Positions 8,771 through 18,196 of a DNA stretch of 64,000 bases are shown here, piece by piece. The position numbers and the translations under genes were made by a program. Each line of letters opens with the position of its first letter. Positions within the stretch are counted from its first letter, which is position 1. Where the stretch lies: assembly GCF_009707485.1 (NCBI RefSeq), contig NZ_CP046121.1:992001-1056000 (forward strand). Direction: 5' to 3'. Origin of the DNA: Nostocoides sp. HKS02. GTDB lineage: Bacteria > Actinomycetota > Actinomycetes > Actinomycetales > Dermatophilaceae. A model generated the notes under the pieces. The model saw only the letters and a list, made by a program, of their open reading frames with translations, searched no databases and was not told the origin of the DNA.

Positions 8771-9916
8771 TCAGGCGCGGCTGCGCGCCGTGCCCTTGGC
8801 CTGCTCCGCGGGCTCGGGCTGCTCCTCCGTCGCCTGGTCCGTCTGGTCCGCGTGGCCCTCGTGGCCCTCAGCCTGGCCCGCCTGGTCCTCGGCGTGGTCG
8901 CCCTGGTCGTCGGTGCCCGCTACCTCGGTCTCGTCGGCCTGGTCGGCGTCGACCACCGACTCGGCAGCCGGATCCGGCGCAAGCGCTCCGTGCTCGTCGA
9001 TCGAGTCGACCATGGCGCCGCCGCCGAGCGTGGCGAGCATCTGGCGCACGTTGCTCAGCTGGGACGTGATGCTGTCGCGCCGCGCGGTCGCCGCCGACAG
9101 CTCGCGCTCGGAGTCACGGCGGATGCGTTCGGCCTTCTCGCGCGCGGCGACCACCAGGGCCTCAGCCTCGGCTCGTGCCGACTCGAGCGTGCGCTGGCTC
9201 TCGGCCGCAGCCTCGGCGTGGGCCCGCTCGCTCTCGGCGGACAGCGTGGTGGCGCGCTCCTCGGCCTGGGCGAGTGCGGCCTCGTGTGCGGCCATCTGGC
9301 TCGCGAACTCGGCTGCGGCCTTGTCGCGACGCTGGCCGAGCGTCGCCTCGAAGTCGGCAGCCGCGGCCGCGGCGCGGGCACGCTGGTGCTCGTAGACCGC
9401 CTCGGCCTCCTCGCGGCGCGCGGAGGCCTCGCGGTCGGCGTCGTCGAGGATCGCGTCGGCCTCCTGACGGGCCTTCTCCACGACGCGGGCGGCGTCGGCG
9501 TCAGCCTTGCTCCGGACCTCCTCGGCGTAGCGGTCGGCGCTGGCTCGGGTCTGGTCGGCCTGGAGCTTCGAGCTGCCGACCATCTCGCTGGCCTGGGCCT
9601 GCGCCTGGCTCCGGATGTCTGCGGCGTGCTCGTCGGCGAGGGTCAGCATGGCGCCGATGCGCTCGCCCAGACCGGCGTAGGTCGGCGCCGCGGCGGACGC
9701 CTGCTCCTCGCGGACGGACCGCAGCGCGGCCGCGGCCGAGGCCTGCTCCTCCTGGGCCCTGGTGAGCGCGGAACGCAGCTGGCTCGCCTCGACGGTGCGC
9801 TCGGCGGCCTCCTTGCGGGCCTGCTCCAGGGCCCCGGCGTGCTCGGCCTGCCACTTGTCGACCTGGGCGGGGTCGTAGCCGCGAAGGACGCTACGGAAGG
9901 CGGGGGACTCACTCAT
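8771..9916 (-). CDS. DivIVA-like coiled-coil protein
   Basis: 381 residues, almost entirely Ala/Glu/Arg-rich heptad-like sequence. The N-terminus carries FRSVLRGYDPAQVDKW, the RGYD..QVD signature of DivIVA/Wag31-type proteins, followed by a coiled coil and an acidic C-terminal tail (about residues 320-375). DivIVA proteins recruit cell-wall machinery to curved membrane. ATG 9916 is preferred over 9922 because GAAAG sits 8 nt upstream. It overlaps the stop of the longer coiled-coil gene upstream, so both are probably co-expressed. Confidence 0.75.
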   Translation of the reverse strand: MSESPAFRSVLRGYDPAQVDKWQAEHAGALEQARKEAAERTVEASQLRSALTRAQEEQASAAAALRSVREEQASAAAPTYAGLGERIGAMLTLADEHAADIRSQAQAQASEMVGSSKLQADQTRASADRYAEEVRSKADADAARVVEKARQEADAILDDADREASARREEAEAVYEHQRARAAAAAADFEATLGQRRDKAAAEFASQMAAHEAALAQAEERATTLSAESERAHAEAAAESQRTLESARAEAEALVVAAREKAERIRRDSERELSAATARRDSITSQLSNVRQMLATLGGGAMVDSIDEHGALAPDPAAESVVDADQADETEVAGTDDQGDHAEDQAGQAEGHEGHADQTDQATEEQPEPAEQAKGTARSRA

Positions 9917-11396
9917 GATCATGTCTTTCGTCGGTCGGTGCGGGCGTGGTGGTGTCGTTCTCGTGGAGGTCAGGTCTGTCGACGTGGTCCGGCACTGCCA
10001 GCGCGTCGATCACGCCCGACAGGCTGCCCAGCTGCCGCGTGATGTCCTCACGCCGGGAGGCCAGCGAGGCGACCTCGGCTCGCGCACGCTCCAGCATGGC
10101 ACGGGCCTCCTCGCGGATCCGGTCTGCGTCGGATCGCGCTTCTGCGGTCGTGCGCACGAGCTCGTCGCGGGCCTGCTTGTGCGACGCATGCGTCTCGCGC
10201 TGGAGCCGCTCGAGCTCCTCGGTCGTGCGCTCCCTGATGAGGCGGGCGGCCTTCTCGGCCTCGTCGAGCCGACGGGCGGCGCGCTCCTGGGCGGCGGTCT
10301 CGAGCTCGGCTGCCGAAGCCCGCAGCTGGTCGGCCTCGGCGCGGGCCGCGACGCGAGTGCGCTCCGCCTGGGCCTCGGCGGCGGCCAACACGGCCTCGGC
10401 CTGCGCGCGGGTGCGCTCGGCCGTGGACGTGGCCGCCTCGGTGTCGGCGCGCACCCGGTGGGCCGAGCGCGCCAGGGCGCTCTGGATGACCTGCCTACGC
10501 TCGCGCACGTGCGCCGACAGCTGCTGGTGCACGTCGTGGCGTTGGCGTGACACCTCGAGCTCGGCCTCCTCGAGGATGCCGCGCACCGTCGTCTGGCTCC
10601 AGGCCAGGTGGTCCTCGGCCTGGCGCATCAGCTCGGCTGCCTCAGCGCTGGTCCGGTCGAGGGTGGCCTGGGCCTCGGTACGAGCCTGGTCGAGCAGCTC
10701 CTCGGCCTCGCGACTGGCGCGTTCGTGCAGCCCCGCGGCCTCGGCGGTGACCCGGTCGGCCTCGGCCTGGGCCTGGCGGCGCAGCTCCATCGCCTCCGCA
10801 CCGATCGTGGCGCGCTCCTGCGCCAAGGACTCCTTGGCGCGGGCGTCCAGGTCGGCGTAGTGGGCATCCATCTTCGCCACGTTGGCGGCGAAGGCGGCGT
10901 CGCGCTCGCGCTCGTGGTCGGCATACTTGGCCATCGCCGTGTCGTACTCGATGCGCGCGGCTCCCTGGAGACGCTCCGCCTCGATGCGGGCCGCGTCGAG
11001 GACGGCCGCAGCCTCGGCGCGAGCCTCGGCGACGGCGTCCTCGCTCGTCCGGCTGGCGGACTGGGTGAGCATCGAGGCGTGCTCGGCCGCGTCGGCGACC
11101 AGCGACTGGGCCTCGCGGCCGGCCTCGTCGAGAGCGCGCGCTGCCTGGTCGCGGTCGGCGCTGGCCGCCCGGTGCCGTTGCTCGGCGTCGGTGAGCAGCG
11201 CCTGGGCCTCGTCGCGCATCCTGGCGGACTCGCTGCGGGCCTCCGCGAGGGTCTGCTCCGTCTCGGCCCGCATCGCGTCGGCATACGCCTGCGCCCGTTC
11301 GAGGATGGACTGGGTATGCCGGGTCAGGTCGCCAATCTGCGGACCGGCCGGTCCGGCCGTCCGGGACCCCGCAGAAGCGGACAGGGCGTCAGGCAT
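9909..11396 (-). CDS. long coiled-coil protein (Scy/DivIVA-like)
   Basis: 495 residues with ATG at 11396 preceded by GGAGG at 8 nt. From about residue 35 to 470 it is a continuous Ala/Glu/Arg/Gln-rich coiled coil; there is no obvious catalytic domain or transmembrane segment. The C-terminus is acidic and His/Asp-rich and shares the R.EDITRQLGSLSGV motif with the downstream coiled-coil protein (R.DSITSQLSNVRQM), suggesting paralogy. Candidate cytoskeletal or polarity scaffold, by analogy with Streptomyces Scy/FilP; not demonstrated. It sits between the proteasome genes and pafA. Confidence 0.68.
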   Translation of the reverse strand: MPDALSASAGSRTAGPAGPQIGDLTRHTQSILERAQAYADAMRAETEQTLAEARSESARMRDEAQALLTDAEQRHRAASADRDQAARALDEAGREAQSLVADAAEHASMLTQSASRTSEDAVAEARAEAAAVLDAARIEAERLQGAARIEYDTAMAKYADHERERDAAFAANVAKMDAHYADLDARAKESLAQERATIGAEAMELRRQAQAEADRVTAEAAGLHERASREAEELLDQARTEAQATLDRTSAEAAELMRQAEDHLAWSQTTVRGILEEAELEVSRQRHDVHQQLSAHVRERRQVIQSALARSAHRVRADTEAATSTAERTRAQAEAVLAAAEAQAERTRVAARAEADQLRASAAELETAAQERAARRLDEAEKAARLIRERTTEELERLQRETHASHKQARDELVRTTAEARSDADRIREEARAMLERARAEVASLASRREDITRQLGSLSGVIDALAVPDHVDRPDLHENDTTTPAPTDERHDHE

Positions 11397-11461
11397 GGCG
11401 ACATCCTCCCATGCCGGCCTTGCACCGCCAGCCGGAGCCAAGAGGCGCCTAGAGTGGGTCC

Positions 11462-12829
11462 ATGGAGCGCCGGATCTTCGGGATCGAGAACGAGTACGGC
11501 ATCACGTGCACGTTCGACGGGCAGCGTCGACTGACCCCAGACGAGGTCGCGCGCTACCTCTTTCGCAAGGTCGTCTCCTGGGGCCGTTCCTCCAACGTCT
11601 TCCTGTCCAACGGATCCCGGCTGTACCTCGATGTCGGCAGTCACCCCGAGTACGCCACGCCGGAGTGCGACCACGTCCGCCAGCTCGTCGTCCACGACAA
11701 GGCGGGGGAGCGGATCGTCGAGGGCCTCGTCGCCGACGCCCAGGACCGGCTCGCCGAGGAGGGCATCGAGGGCGAGATCTACGTCTTCAAGAACAACACC
11801 GACTCGGCCGGCAACTCCTATGGCTGCCACGAGAACTACCTCGTGGGCCGGGCAGGTGAGTTCCAGCAGCTGTCCGACGTGCTCATCCCCTTCCTCGTGA
11901 GCCGCCAGATCACCTGCGGCGCAGGCAAGGTCGTCACGACGTCCAAGGGCGCGACGTTCTGCGTCAGCCAGCGGGCCGACCACATCTGGGAGGGCGTCTC
12001 GTCGGCGACCACCCGCAGCCGGCCGATCATCAACACCCGTGACGAGCCCCACGCGGATGCCGAGCGCTATCGCCGCCTCCACGTCATCGTCGGTGACTCG
12101 AACATGAGCGAGACGACGACCATGCTCAAGGTGGGGTCGGCCGACCTCGTGCTGCGGATGATCGAGGCCGGCGTGGTCGTCCGCGACCTCACCCTGGAGA
12201 ACCCCATCCGGGCCATCCGTGAGATGAGCCACGACATGACCGGGCGCAAGACGGTCCGCCTGAGCAACGGCCGCGAGCTGTCGGCCCTGCAGATCCAGGC
12301 CGAGTACCTCGAGCGGGCCCAGGCGTTCGCCGACCGCGAGGGCCTCGAGGACCCGATCCACAAGCAGGTCCTCGACCTGTGGGAGCGCACCCTGCGAGCC
12401 GTGGACACCGGCGACCTGTCGCTGGTCGACACCGAGATCGACTGGGTCATCAAGCACAAGCTCATCACCGGGTACATGGCCAAGCACGACCTGCCGCTCG
12501 AGCACCCCCGGGTCGCGCAACTCGACCTGGCCTACCACGACATCAACCGCCAGCGCGGGTTGTTCTACGTGCTGCAGAAGCACGGTCGGGCCGCTCGGGT
12601 GTGCACCGATCCCGAGGTCTTCGAGGCCAAGAACGTCCCGCCGCAGACGACCCGCGCCAAGCTGCGGGGCGACTTCATCAAGGCCGCGCAGGAGCACCGG
12701 CGCGACTTCACGGTCGACTGGGTGCACCTCAAGCTCAACGACCAGGCGCAGCGGACCGTGCTCTGCAAGGACCCCTTCGCCGCCGTCGACGTACGGGTCG
12801 AGCGGCTCATCGAGGGCATGCGCGGCTGA
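11462..12829 (+). CDS. pafA: Pup--protein ligase PafA
   Basis: Ligates deamidated Pup to substrate lysines using ATP; glutamine-synthetase-like fold. 455 residues starting [16 protein letters not shown], with [66 protein letters not shown] and GDSNMSE motifs that hold nucleotide and metal ions. The Dop-specific NAYASA loop is absent, separating it from the paralogue at 3.5 kb. Unlike many actinobacteria it is separated from prcA by about 4.4 kb of minus-strand genes. Confidence 0.96.
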   Translation: MERRIFGIENEYGITCTFDGQRRLTPDEVARYLFRKVVSWGRSSNVFLSNGSRLYLDVGSHPEYATPECDHVRQLVVHDKAGERIVEGLVADAQDRLAEEGIEGEIYVFKNNTDSAGNSYGCHENYLVGRAGEFQQLSDVLIPFLVSRQITCGAGKVVTTSKGATFCVSQRADHIWEGVSSATTRSRPIINTRDEPHADAERYRRLHVIVGDSNMSETTTMLKVGSADLVLRMIEAGVVVRDLTLENPIRAIREMSHDMTGRKTVRLSNGRELSALQIQAEYLERAQAFADREGLEDPIHKQVLDLWERTLRAVDTGDLSLVDTEIDWVIKHKLITGYMAKHDLPLEHPRVAQLDLAYHDINRQRGLFYVLQKHGRAARVCTDPEVFEAKNVPPQTTRAKLRGDFIKAAQEHRRDFTVDWVHLKLNDQAQRTVLCKDPFAAVDVRVERLIEGMRG

Positions 12830-12904
12830 CGCGAATCGGTGTTGCCAGCCTCTCCAGTTATGGTGGGCGGTGATCCCCAACCCCCGGCGAAAGTAACCCT
12901 CACC

Positions 12905-13855
12905 GTGCAGACACGACGTTTCCATGCCCTCGGCGCTGCCGTAGCGGCGGCCGCCCTGGTGCTCACCGCGTGCAGCGGTGGCTCCTCCGCCGCGAAGGCC
13001 TCCCCGCTCGCCCAGGTCAGCGTCTCGGGCGGTAGCGACACCACCGCGCCGACCGTCACCGTGAAGCCCAAGCCCCTGTCGGTCACCGAGACGACGACGC
13101 GCGTCGTCAAGGAGGGCACCGGGGCCACGGTCAAGGGTGACGAGATCGTCAGCCTCAAGTACGTGCTCCTCAACGCCAAGGACGGCGCGCTGCTCGACAC
13201 GAACTTCGGCAAGCAGAACCTCGGCATCAACCTCGGTTCGGCTGACCTGCTCCCGGGGCTGAAGAAGGGCCTGGCGAACCAGAAGATCGGCTCGCGCATC
13301 CTCGTAGCAATGCCGCCGAAGGACGCGTTCGGCACCCAGGGCAACGCCCAGATCAAGGTCGGGGGCACCGACACGGTCCTCTTCCTCATGGACCTGCTGT
13401 CGACCCAGAAGCCGCTGAAGTCGGCCGAGGGCAAGGCAGTGAAGCCGGCCGCCGGCCTGCCCACCGTGCAGATGCAGGACGGCAAGGCCGCCACGATCAC
13501 CGTCCCGAAGGGCGCCAAGGCGCCGACCAAGACCGTGGGCCAGCTCCTCATCGAGGGCACCGGCCCGAAGGTCGTGGCCGGCCAGACCATCCGCGTCACC
13601 TACACCGGTGCGCTGTGGAAGGACAGCAAGACCTTCGACTCCTCGGCCAACAGCCCTCAGGGGTACTTCGAGACCGTGATCGGCCAGAAGCACGTCATCA
13701 AGGCGTGGGACGACCAGCTCGTCGGCAAGCCGGTCGGCAGCCGGGTGCTGCTCGTCGTGCCGCCCGCGGACGGCTACGGCGCCGCTGGCAGCCCGCCCAA
13801 GATCAGCGGCACGGACACCCTTGTGTTCGTCGTCGACATCCTCGCCGCGTACTGA
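12905..13855 (+). CDS. FKBP-type peptidyl-prolyl isomerase, lipoprotein, two domains
   Basis: Start GTG 12905 gives a lipoprotein signal peptide: positively charged QTRR, hydrophobic AVAAAALVL, lipobox LTAC with Cys23. Two FKBP modules follow, at about residues 60-155 and 205-316; the second has the better conserved VTYTGALWKDSKTFDSS and GYGAAGSPPKI segments. Predicted to be exported and tethered to the outer face of the membrane, where it would help fold secreted proteins. SD-like GAAAG is about 9 nt upstream. A second FKBP gene follows at 32 bp. Confidence 0.9.
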   Translation: MQTRRFHALGAAVAAAALVLTACSGGSSAAKASPLAQVSVSGGSDTTAPTVTVKPKPLSVTETTTRVVKEGTGATVKGDEIVSLKYVLLNAKDGALLDTNFGKQNLGINLGSADLLPGLKKGLANQKIGSRILVAMPPKDAFGTQGNAQIKVGGTDTVLFLMDLLSTQKPLKSAEGKAVKPAAGLPTVQMQDGKAATITVPKGAKAPTKTVGQLLIEGTGPKVVAGQTIRVTYTGALWKDSKTFDSSANSPQGYFETVIGQKHVIKAWDDQLVGKPVGSRVLLVVPPADGYGAAGSPPKISGTDTLVFVVDILAAY

Positions 13856-13886
13856 GTCGCGGCCCACTCCACCGAAGGGACCTCCC

Positions 13887-14273
13887 ATGGGATTCGACCC
13901 CAACACCACCAAGCCCGAGATCGACTTCCCCGGTGACGCCGCTCCCACCGAGCTGCTCATCGAGGACCTCACCGAGGGCGACGGCGCCGAGGCCGGCGCC
14001 GGCGACACCATCTCCGCCCACTACGTCGGCGTCGCGCACTCCACCGGCGAGGAGTTCGACGCCTCGTGGAGCCGCGGCGCGCCCCTGGACTTCCGGCTCG
14101 GTGTCGGCCAGGTCATCCGCGGCTGGGACGAAGGCATCGTCGGCATGAAGGTCGGGGGCCGGCGCAAGCTGACCATCCCGTCGCACCTGGCCTATGGCGA
14201 GCGTGGTGCCGGTGGCGCCATCAAGCCGGGCGAGACGCTGATCTTCGTCGTCGACCTGGTCGACGTGCGCTGA
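13887..14273 (+). CDS. FKBP-type peptidyl-prolyl cis-trans isomerase, cytosolic
   Basis: Single-domain FKBP of 128 residues without a signal peptide. Family motifs: ISAHYVGV.HSTGEEFDASW, FRLGVGQVIRGWDEGI.GMKVGGRRKL.IPSHLAYGERG and the C-terminal LIFVVDLV strand. Start ATG 13887 has AAGGGA upstream. Probably in one operon with the lipoprotein FKBP just before it. It converges on the DUF3866 gene; a strong hairpin lies past its stop. Confidence 0.95.
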   Translation: MGFDPNTTKPEIDFPGDAAPTELLIEDLTEGDGAEAGAGDTISAHYVGVAHSTGEEFDASWSRGAPLDFRLGVGQVIRGWDEGIVGMKVGGRRKLTIPSHLAYGERGAGGAIKPGETLIFVVDLVDVR

Positions 14274-14293
14274 GCCGGTCTCGCCGAGTCGTC

Positions 14294-15418
14294 TCAGACT
14301 CCCTCTGACAGCAGCCGGGCGGCATACCGCCCGGCTGCTGCGCTGTAGAGGAACGCCGCGTAGTCCCCGTCGAGGTCACGGCCCATCGTCGAGAGCGGGA
14401 CCGGCGTGCTGCGCAGCATCCCCTCCAGTCCGTCGACGGGGACTTGGCGGACCGTGAGCGCGCCTGCCGCTTCGCGCACGAGGGCGTGCGCCTGCTCGGC
14501 CACGACCGCACCGAACTCGTCGCCCGTGGCGGCCAGCGGCACGTCGGCGGCGACCAGGCACACCCGCCCGTATGCCGTGACGCTGTGGTGCGAGACGCCC
14601 CGGTGCCGCTCACGCGGGTCGGCGCCTGAGACCCGCAGTGCCGCGATCCCGTGGCCACCGAGGGTCACGGCGGCGTTGAGTGCCTCTCCGGCCGCCACCC
14701 CGGTGTAGCCCCAGGTGGTGCCCGTGCCGACGTTTCCCGGGCCCTGGATCACCACCGCGACGTCTGCCCTCATGACGTGCCTGGCCGCCAGCAGGCCGGA
14801 GTGCAGCGTCACCGCCTCGTGGTCGCCGCCGTAGGCCTGGCCCACGGTCACGGTGCCCGCCAGCCACCCGGCCTCGCGCAGCCCAGCCACGTTGCGCGAG
14901 AACGCCACCGGCAGGGCGCCCCCATCGGTCATGACGTAGACGACGCGGGCGCGCGGTCGGTCGGCCCTGATGCCGGCGAGCACGGCTGGCAGCGCGGAGT
15001 GCAGGTCGGCCACGACCACCGGCAGGCCCTCGAGGTCGCCGGCCGAGGCGACGGCCCCCGTCATCACGGCATGGTGCGGACTGTCCTGCTCGTCGACGGC
15101 CATGAACATCTGCTGTTGGGGCGTGTAGCGCGCCTTGATGATGTGGCCCGCGGGTACGGCGGGGTCGGCGGGCAAGCGGTCCGGGGCAGCGACGACGAAG
15201 GCGAGACCTCCGGTGCCGAGACCCCGCAGCAGGGCCGAGGCGTTGAGCAGGACCCGGTCGCCGACCTGCGGCTCGCCCACGAGGGCGGTGTAGGCCAGCG
15301 CCCGGACCGTGCCCTCGTCCCCGGATGCGTCGGGGCGGGGAGCCAGCCGCACGGCATACTCCACGGCGCCCGGCCACCGGCCGAGCACCGCCTGGACCGT
15401 CCCATCGCGCCACTGCAT
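14294..15418 (-). CDS. DUF3866 family protein
   Basis: 374-residue protein of unknown function found in the paf region of many actinobacteria. Recognisable stretches: start MQWRDGTVQAVLGRWPGA, GTGGLAFVV, HIIKARYTPQQ, YVMTDGGALPVAFS, QGPGNVGTGTTWGYTG and HHSVTAYGRV. The glycine-rich GPGNVGTGT loop suggests nucleotide or phosphate binding but no enzyme activity is known to me. ATG 15418 matches family starts better than the longer GTG at 15439. Divergent from pafB with about 56 bp between starts. Confidence 0.8.
   Translation of the reverse strand: MQWRDGTVQAVLGRWPGAVEYAVRLAPRPDASGDEGTVRALAYTALVGEPQVGDRVLLNASALLRGLGTGGLAFVVAAPDRLPADPAVPAGHIIKARYTPQQQMFMAVDEQDSPHHAVMTGAVASAGDLEGLPVVVADLHSALPAVLAGIRADRPRARVVYVMTDGGALPVAFSRNVAGLREAGWLAGTVTVGQAYGGDHEAVTLHSGLLAARHVMRADVAVVIQGPGNVGTGTTWGYTGVAAGEALNAAVTLGGHGIAALRVSGADPRERHRGVSHHSVTAYGRVCLVAADVPLAATGDEFGAVVAEQAHALVREAAGALTVRQVPVDGLEGMLRSTPVPLSTMGRDLDGDYAAFLYSAAAGRYAARLLSEGV
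14309..14340. terminator. perfect 14-bp stem hairpin at convergent gene ends
   Basis: CAGCAGCCGGGCGG, loop CATA, and the exact reverse complement. It lies 35 bp after the FKBP stop and inside the last codons of the convergent DUF3866 gene. There is no T-run on either side, as is common for actinobacterial hairpin terminators. Mainly a candidate terminator for the FKBP operon. Confidence 0.6.
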
Positions 15419-15474
15419 CACGACACGCAGACTAGCCACGGGAGGCCCGGAGCATCTCGGGTAGCGTCGGGGCC

Positions 15475-16470
15475 GTGAGTTCCCCCACCGGCCCAGCAGC
15501 CAAGACCGAGCGCCTGCTCAACCTCGTGCTGTGCCTGCTCTACACGCGCCGTCCCCTGCCCAAGTCCAAGATCCGCGAGATCGTGCCGCAGTACGGCTCG
15601 GCCGCCAGCGACGAGGCCTTCGACCGCATGTTCGAGCGCGACAAGGACGAGCTGCGCGAGCTCGGCATCCCGCTCGTCACGGAGGACATCGGCAATGTCT
15701 GGGACGACGAGCTGGGCTACCGCATCGACCAGCGCGACTACGCCCTTCCCGACATCGAGTTCGAGGCGGACGAGCTGGCCGTCCTCGGTCTGGCGAGCCG
15801 CACCTGGGCGCACGCCTCCCTGGCCGGCCCCGCAGCCCAGGCCCTGCGCAAGCTCAAGGCCATCGACATCGAGCGCGACAGCGAGTCGCTCGTCGGCATC
15901 GAGCCCCGGCTCGGCACCCGCGAGGCGGCGTTCGAGCCGGTGAAGAACGCCGTCGTCGGCATGCAGACGATCTCCTTCGGCTACCGCACCGCCGGTCAGG
16001 GCGACACCCGCACCCGGCGCGTCCAGCCTTGGGGGCTCGCCTCGTGGCACGGCCGCTGGTACCTCACCGGGTTCGACCTCGACCGCGACGCCCCCCGCGT
16101 CTTCCGGTTGTCGCGCATCGTCGACGACGTGCGGCCGGTCGGCAAGCCCGGCGGGTATGCCGTGCCGCCCGACCACCGCGCGCAGGAGATGATCCGCACG
16201 ACGGTCGGGGACCAGCAGACCCGGACCGCCACGGTGCGGGTCCGGGAGGGCCGCGGTCAGGCGTTGCGCCGCCGCGGTCACGAGGGGGCCACGCAGGGCG
16301 GGTGGACCGCCCTCGAGGTGCCGTTCACCGACGCGGACGCGTTCGCCGACGAGGTCAGCGGGTACGGCCCGGACGTCGTCGTCGATGCCCCCGACGAGGT
16401 GGGCGCCCTGGTCGTGGCGCGCCTTCGTGGAGCGGCCGCCCTCGCACCGAGCGACGGGAGGCTGGCGTGA
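15475..16470 (+). CDS. pafB: WYL-domain transcriptional regulator PafB
   Basis: Subunit of the PafBC activator, which in mycobacteria drives the LexA-independent DNA-damage response. 331 residues: an N-terminal winged helix-turn-helix (about 10-70; ERLLNLVLCLLYTRRPL..), and a WYL domain (about 150-230) with WGLASWHGRWYLTGFD..RD.PRVFRLSRI. WYL domains sense nucleic acid or nucleotide signals. GTG start. Its TGA overlaps the GTG start of pafC. Confidence 0.93.
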   Translation: MSSPTGPAAKTERLLNLVLCLLYTRRPLPKSKIREIVPQYGSAASDEAFDRMFERDKDELRELGIPLVTEDIGNVWDDELGYRIDQRDYALPDIEFEADELAVLGLASRTWAHASLAGPAAQALRKLKAIDIERDSESLVGIEPRLGTREAAFEPVKNAVVGMQTISFGYRTAGQGDTRTRRVQPWGLASWHGRWYLTGFDLDRDAPRVFRLSRIVDDVRPVGKPGGYAVPPDHRAQEMIRTTVGDQQTRTATVRVREGRGQALRRRGHEGATQGGWTALEVPFTDADAFADEVSGYGPDVVVDAPDEVGALVVARLRGAAALAPSDGRLA

Positions 16471-17438
16471 GCACGCCCGAGACCGCGACCGCCCGGCTGT
16501 CGCGCCTGCTGACGATGGTGCCGTGGTTGGTCAACCGTCAGGGAATCGACCTCGACCGCGCCGCTGCCGAGCTGGGCATCAGCGTCACCCAGCTCGAGAC
16601 GGACCTGCGGCTGCTCTACCTCTGCGGCTACGGCCAGATGCCCGACGAGCTCATCGACGCCCAGTGGGAGGGCGGGCGCGTCTTCGTCACCAACGCCGAG
16701 ACCATCGCGCGGCCGCTGCGGCTCGGGCGCGACGAGGCGCTCACCCTGATGGTGGGCCTGCGGGCGCTGGCCACGGTCCCCGGCCTGGGCGAGCGCGACG
16801 CCATCGAACGCGCCATGGCCAAGCTCGAACAGGCCACCGGTGCGAGTGCGGACGCCGCGGCACGCGTCGAGGTCGCTATCGACGAGGGCGTCGAGGCCAG
16901 CCTGCTCACGGACGCGCGTCGCGCCATCGAGGACCATCGCCGCGTGCACCTGCGCTACCTCGTCCCCAGCCGCGACGAGTCCACGGAGCGCGACGTCGAC
17001 CCGATGCGCGTCGTCAACCTCGAGTCGCGCTGGTACCTCGAGGGATGGTGCCACCGGGCCCAGGACACCCGCCTGTTCCGGATGGACCGGATCGAGTCCC
17101 TGGAGGTCCTCGACGAGGACGGCACCCCGCCACCCGAGGCTCAGCTGCGCGACCTCGACGCTGGCACCTTCACCCCCCGTCCGGACGACACGCTCGTGAC
17201 CCTCCGGCTCCAGCCCGGTGCGTCCTGGGTGAGCGACTACTACCCCGTGGAGTCCGTGCACACGGCTCCCGACGGGGTGCAGACGGTCACCCTCCGCACC
17301 GCCGACACCCTCTGGCTGCGCCGCCTGATGTGGCGGCTGGGCGGCCTCGGCACGGTCCTGGAGCCAGCCTCGCTGGCCACGGCGGTGCGCGAGGGCGCCC
17401 GGGCCGCCCTCGCGGCATACGAAGGTTCGGGCGGGTAG
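16467..17438 (+). CDS. pafC: WYL-domain transcriptional regulator PafC
   Basis: Partner of PafB; 323 residues. N-terminal helix-turn-helix (RLSRLLTMVPWLVNRQG, then an ELGIS.TQLE.DL helix) and a WYL domain around DPMRVVNLESRWYLEGWCHRA...RLFRMDRI. The GTG start at 16467 overlaps the pafB stop (GTGA), which supports a 1:1 heterodimer made by translational coupling. Despite the paf name it is not itself part of proteasomal degradation. Confidence 0.93.
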   Translation: MSTPETATARLSRLLTMVPWLVNRQGIDLDRAAAELGISVTQLETDLRLLYLCGYGQMPDELIDAQWEGGRVFVTNAETIARPLRLGRDEALTLMVGLRALATVPGLGERDAIERAMAKLEQATGASADAAARVEVAIDEGVEASLLTDARRAIEDHRRVHLRYLVPSRDESTERDVDPMRVVNLESRWYLEGWCHRAQDTRLFRMDRIESLEVLDEDGTPPPEAQLRDLDAGTFTPRPDDTLVTLRLQPGASWVSDYYPVESVHTAPDGVQTVTLRTADTLWLRRLMWRLGGLGTVLEPASLATAVREGARAALAAYEGSGG

Positions 17439-17439
17439 G

Positions 17440-17760
17440 GTGCAGGCCGTGTGGTCGTGGGTTCTCATCTGGGTGCTGCTCGTGGTCATCGCGGCGGCGT
17501 ACCTGGCGCGCCGCCTGTGGGGCGTCTGGGGTCAGTTCAAGGACCTCACCGAGGAGCTCGGCCATGCTTCGGCCACCCTCGACGCGCTGCAGGTCCAGGC
17601 CGACCGCCTGGGGGAGCGGGGTCCGGCTCCCGAGCTCGCCGTCTTCGGCGACCCGCGCCAGCTGCGTCGGGAACGCGAGGTCACCCGCGGCACGTTGAGG
17701 GAGCAACGGCGCGCCCGGAGGGCGGCCCACCGCCCTGGCTGGGCGCGCACCGTAGACTGA
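17440..17760 (+). CDS. small membrane-anchored protein of unknown function
   Basis: 106 residues. One N-terminal transmembrane helix ([17 protein letters not shown]), then an amphipathic, possibly coiled region ([21 protein letters not shown]) and a basic Arg-rich tail. The layout resembles DUF948-like or TatB-like anchors but I do not recognise the family. It begins 1 bp after the pafC stop (GTG 17440, alternatively GTG 17449), so it is probably in the pafBC operon, upstream of tatA. Confidence 0.55.
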   Translation: MQAVWSWVLIWVLLVVIAAAYLARRLWGVWGQFKDLTEELGHASATLDALQVQADRLGERGPAPELAVFGDPRQLRREREVTRGTLREQRRARRAAHRPGWARTVD

Positions 17761-17860
17761 CAGGTGTCAGGGCCCGCTCCCGCGGGACCAAGCGTTGCGC
17801 CCGCGGCTGTGGGCACCAGATCGCGTCCCGCTTCGGGCGCGGCCGAGAGGAAGGCACACC

Positions 17861-18169
17861 ATGCTCAGGGGCGCATTCGAGGGCTGGCACATCATCATCC
17901 TGCTGGTGTTGGTCGTCGTCCTCTTCGGTTTCAAGCGTCTGCCCGACGCCGCACGCAGCCTCGGCCGCTCGATGCGCATCTTCAAGGCCGAAGTGGGCGA
18001 GATGAAGAACGACGGCAAGAGCGCCGCCAGCGCCGACACGGTGAAGGGCGAGACCGTCCGGGACGAGCCGGTCAAGGACGAGCCTGTGCGGACCCCGGCC
18101 CCCGAGAGCACCACCCCGGCACGCGAGGACGCCAGCCCGCGCGAGGGCAACTCCTCCGGCATCTCCTGA
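17861..18169 (+). CDS. tatA: Sec-independent protein translocase subunit TatA
   Basis: Pore-forming component that exports folded Tat substrates. 102 residues: short N-terminus, one transmembrane helix ([19 protein letters not shown]), the FG hinge, amphipathic helix ([17 protein letters not shown]) and a charged, disordered tail. GAGAGGAAGG provides a strong ribosome binding site before ATG 17861. tatC follows after 27 bp. Confidence 0.95.
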   Translation: MLRGAFEGWHIIILLVLVVVLFGFKRLPDAARSLGRSMRIFKAEVGEMKNDGKSAASADTVKGETVRDEPVKDEPVRTPAPESTTPAREDASPREGNSSGIS

Positions 18170-18196
18170 CCCATCACCACCCTGCGGCAGTCCACG

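Noticed and set aside
9500..11534. Long plus-strand open frames opposite the coiled-coil genes
   Set aside because: Low-complexity Leu/Gly/Val-rich antisense translations of Ala/Glu-rich heptads; no start sites or known families.
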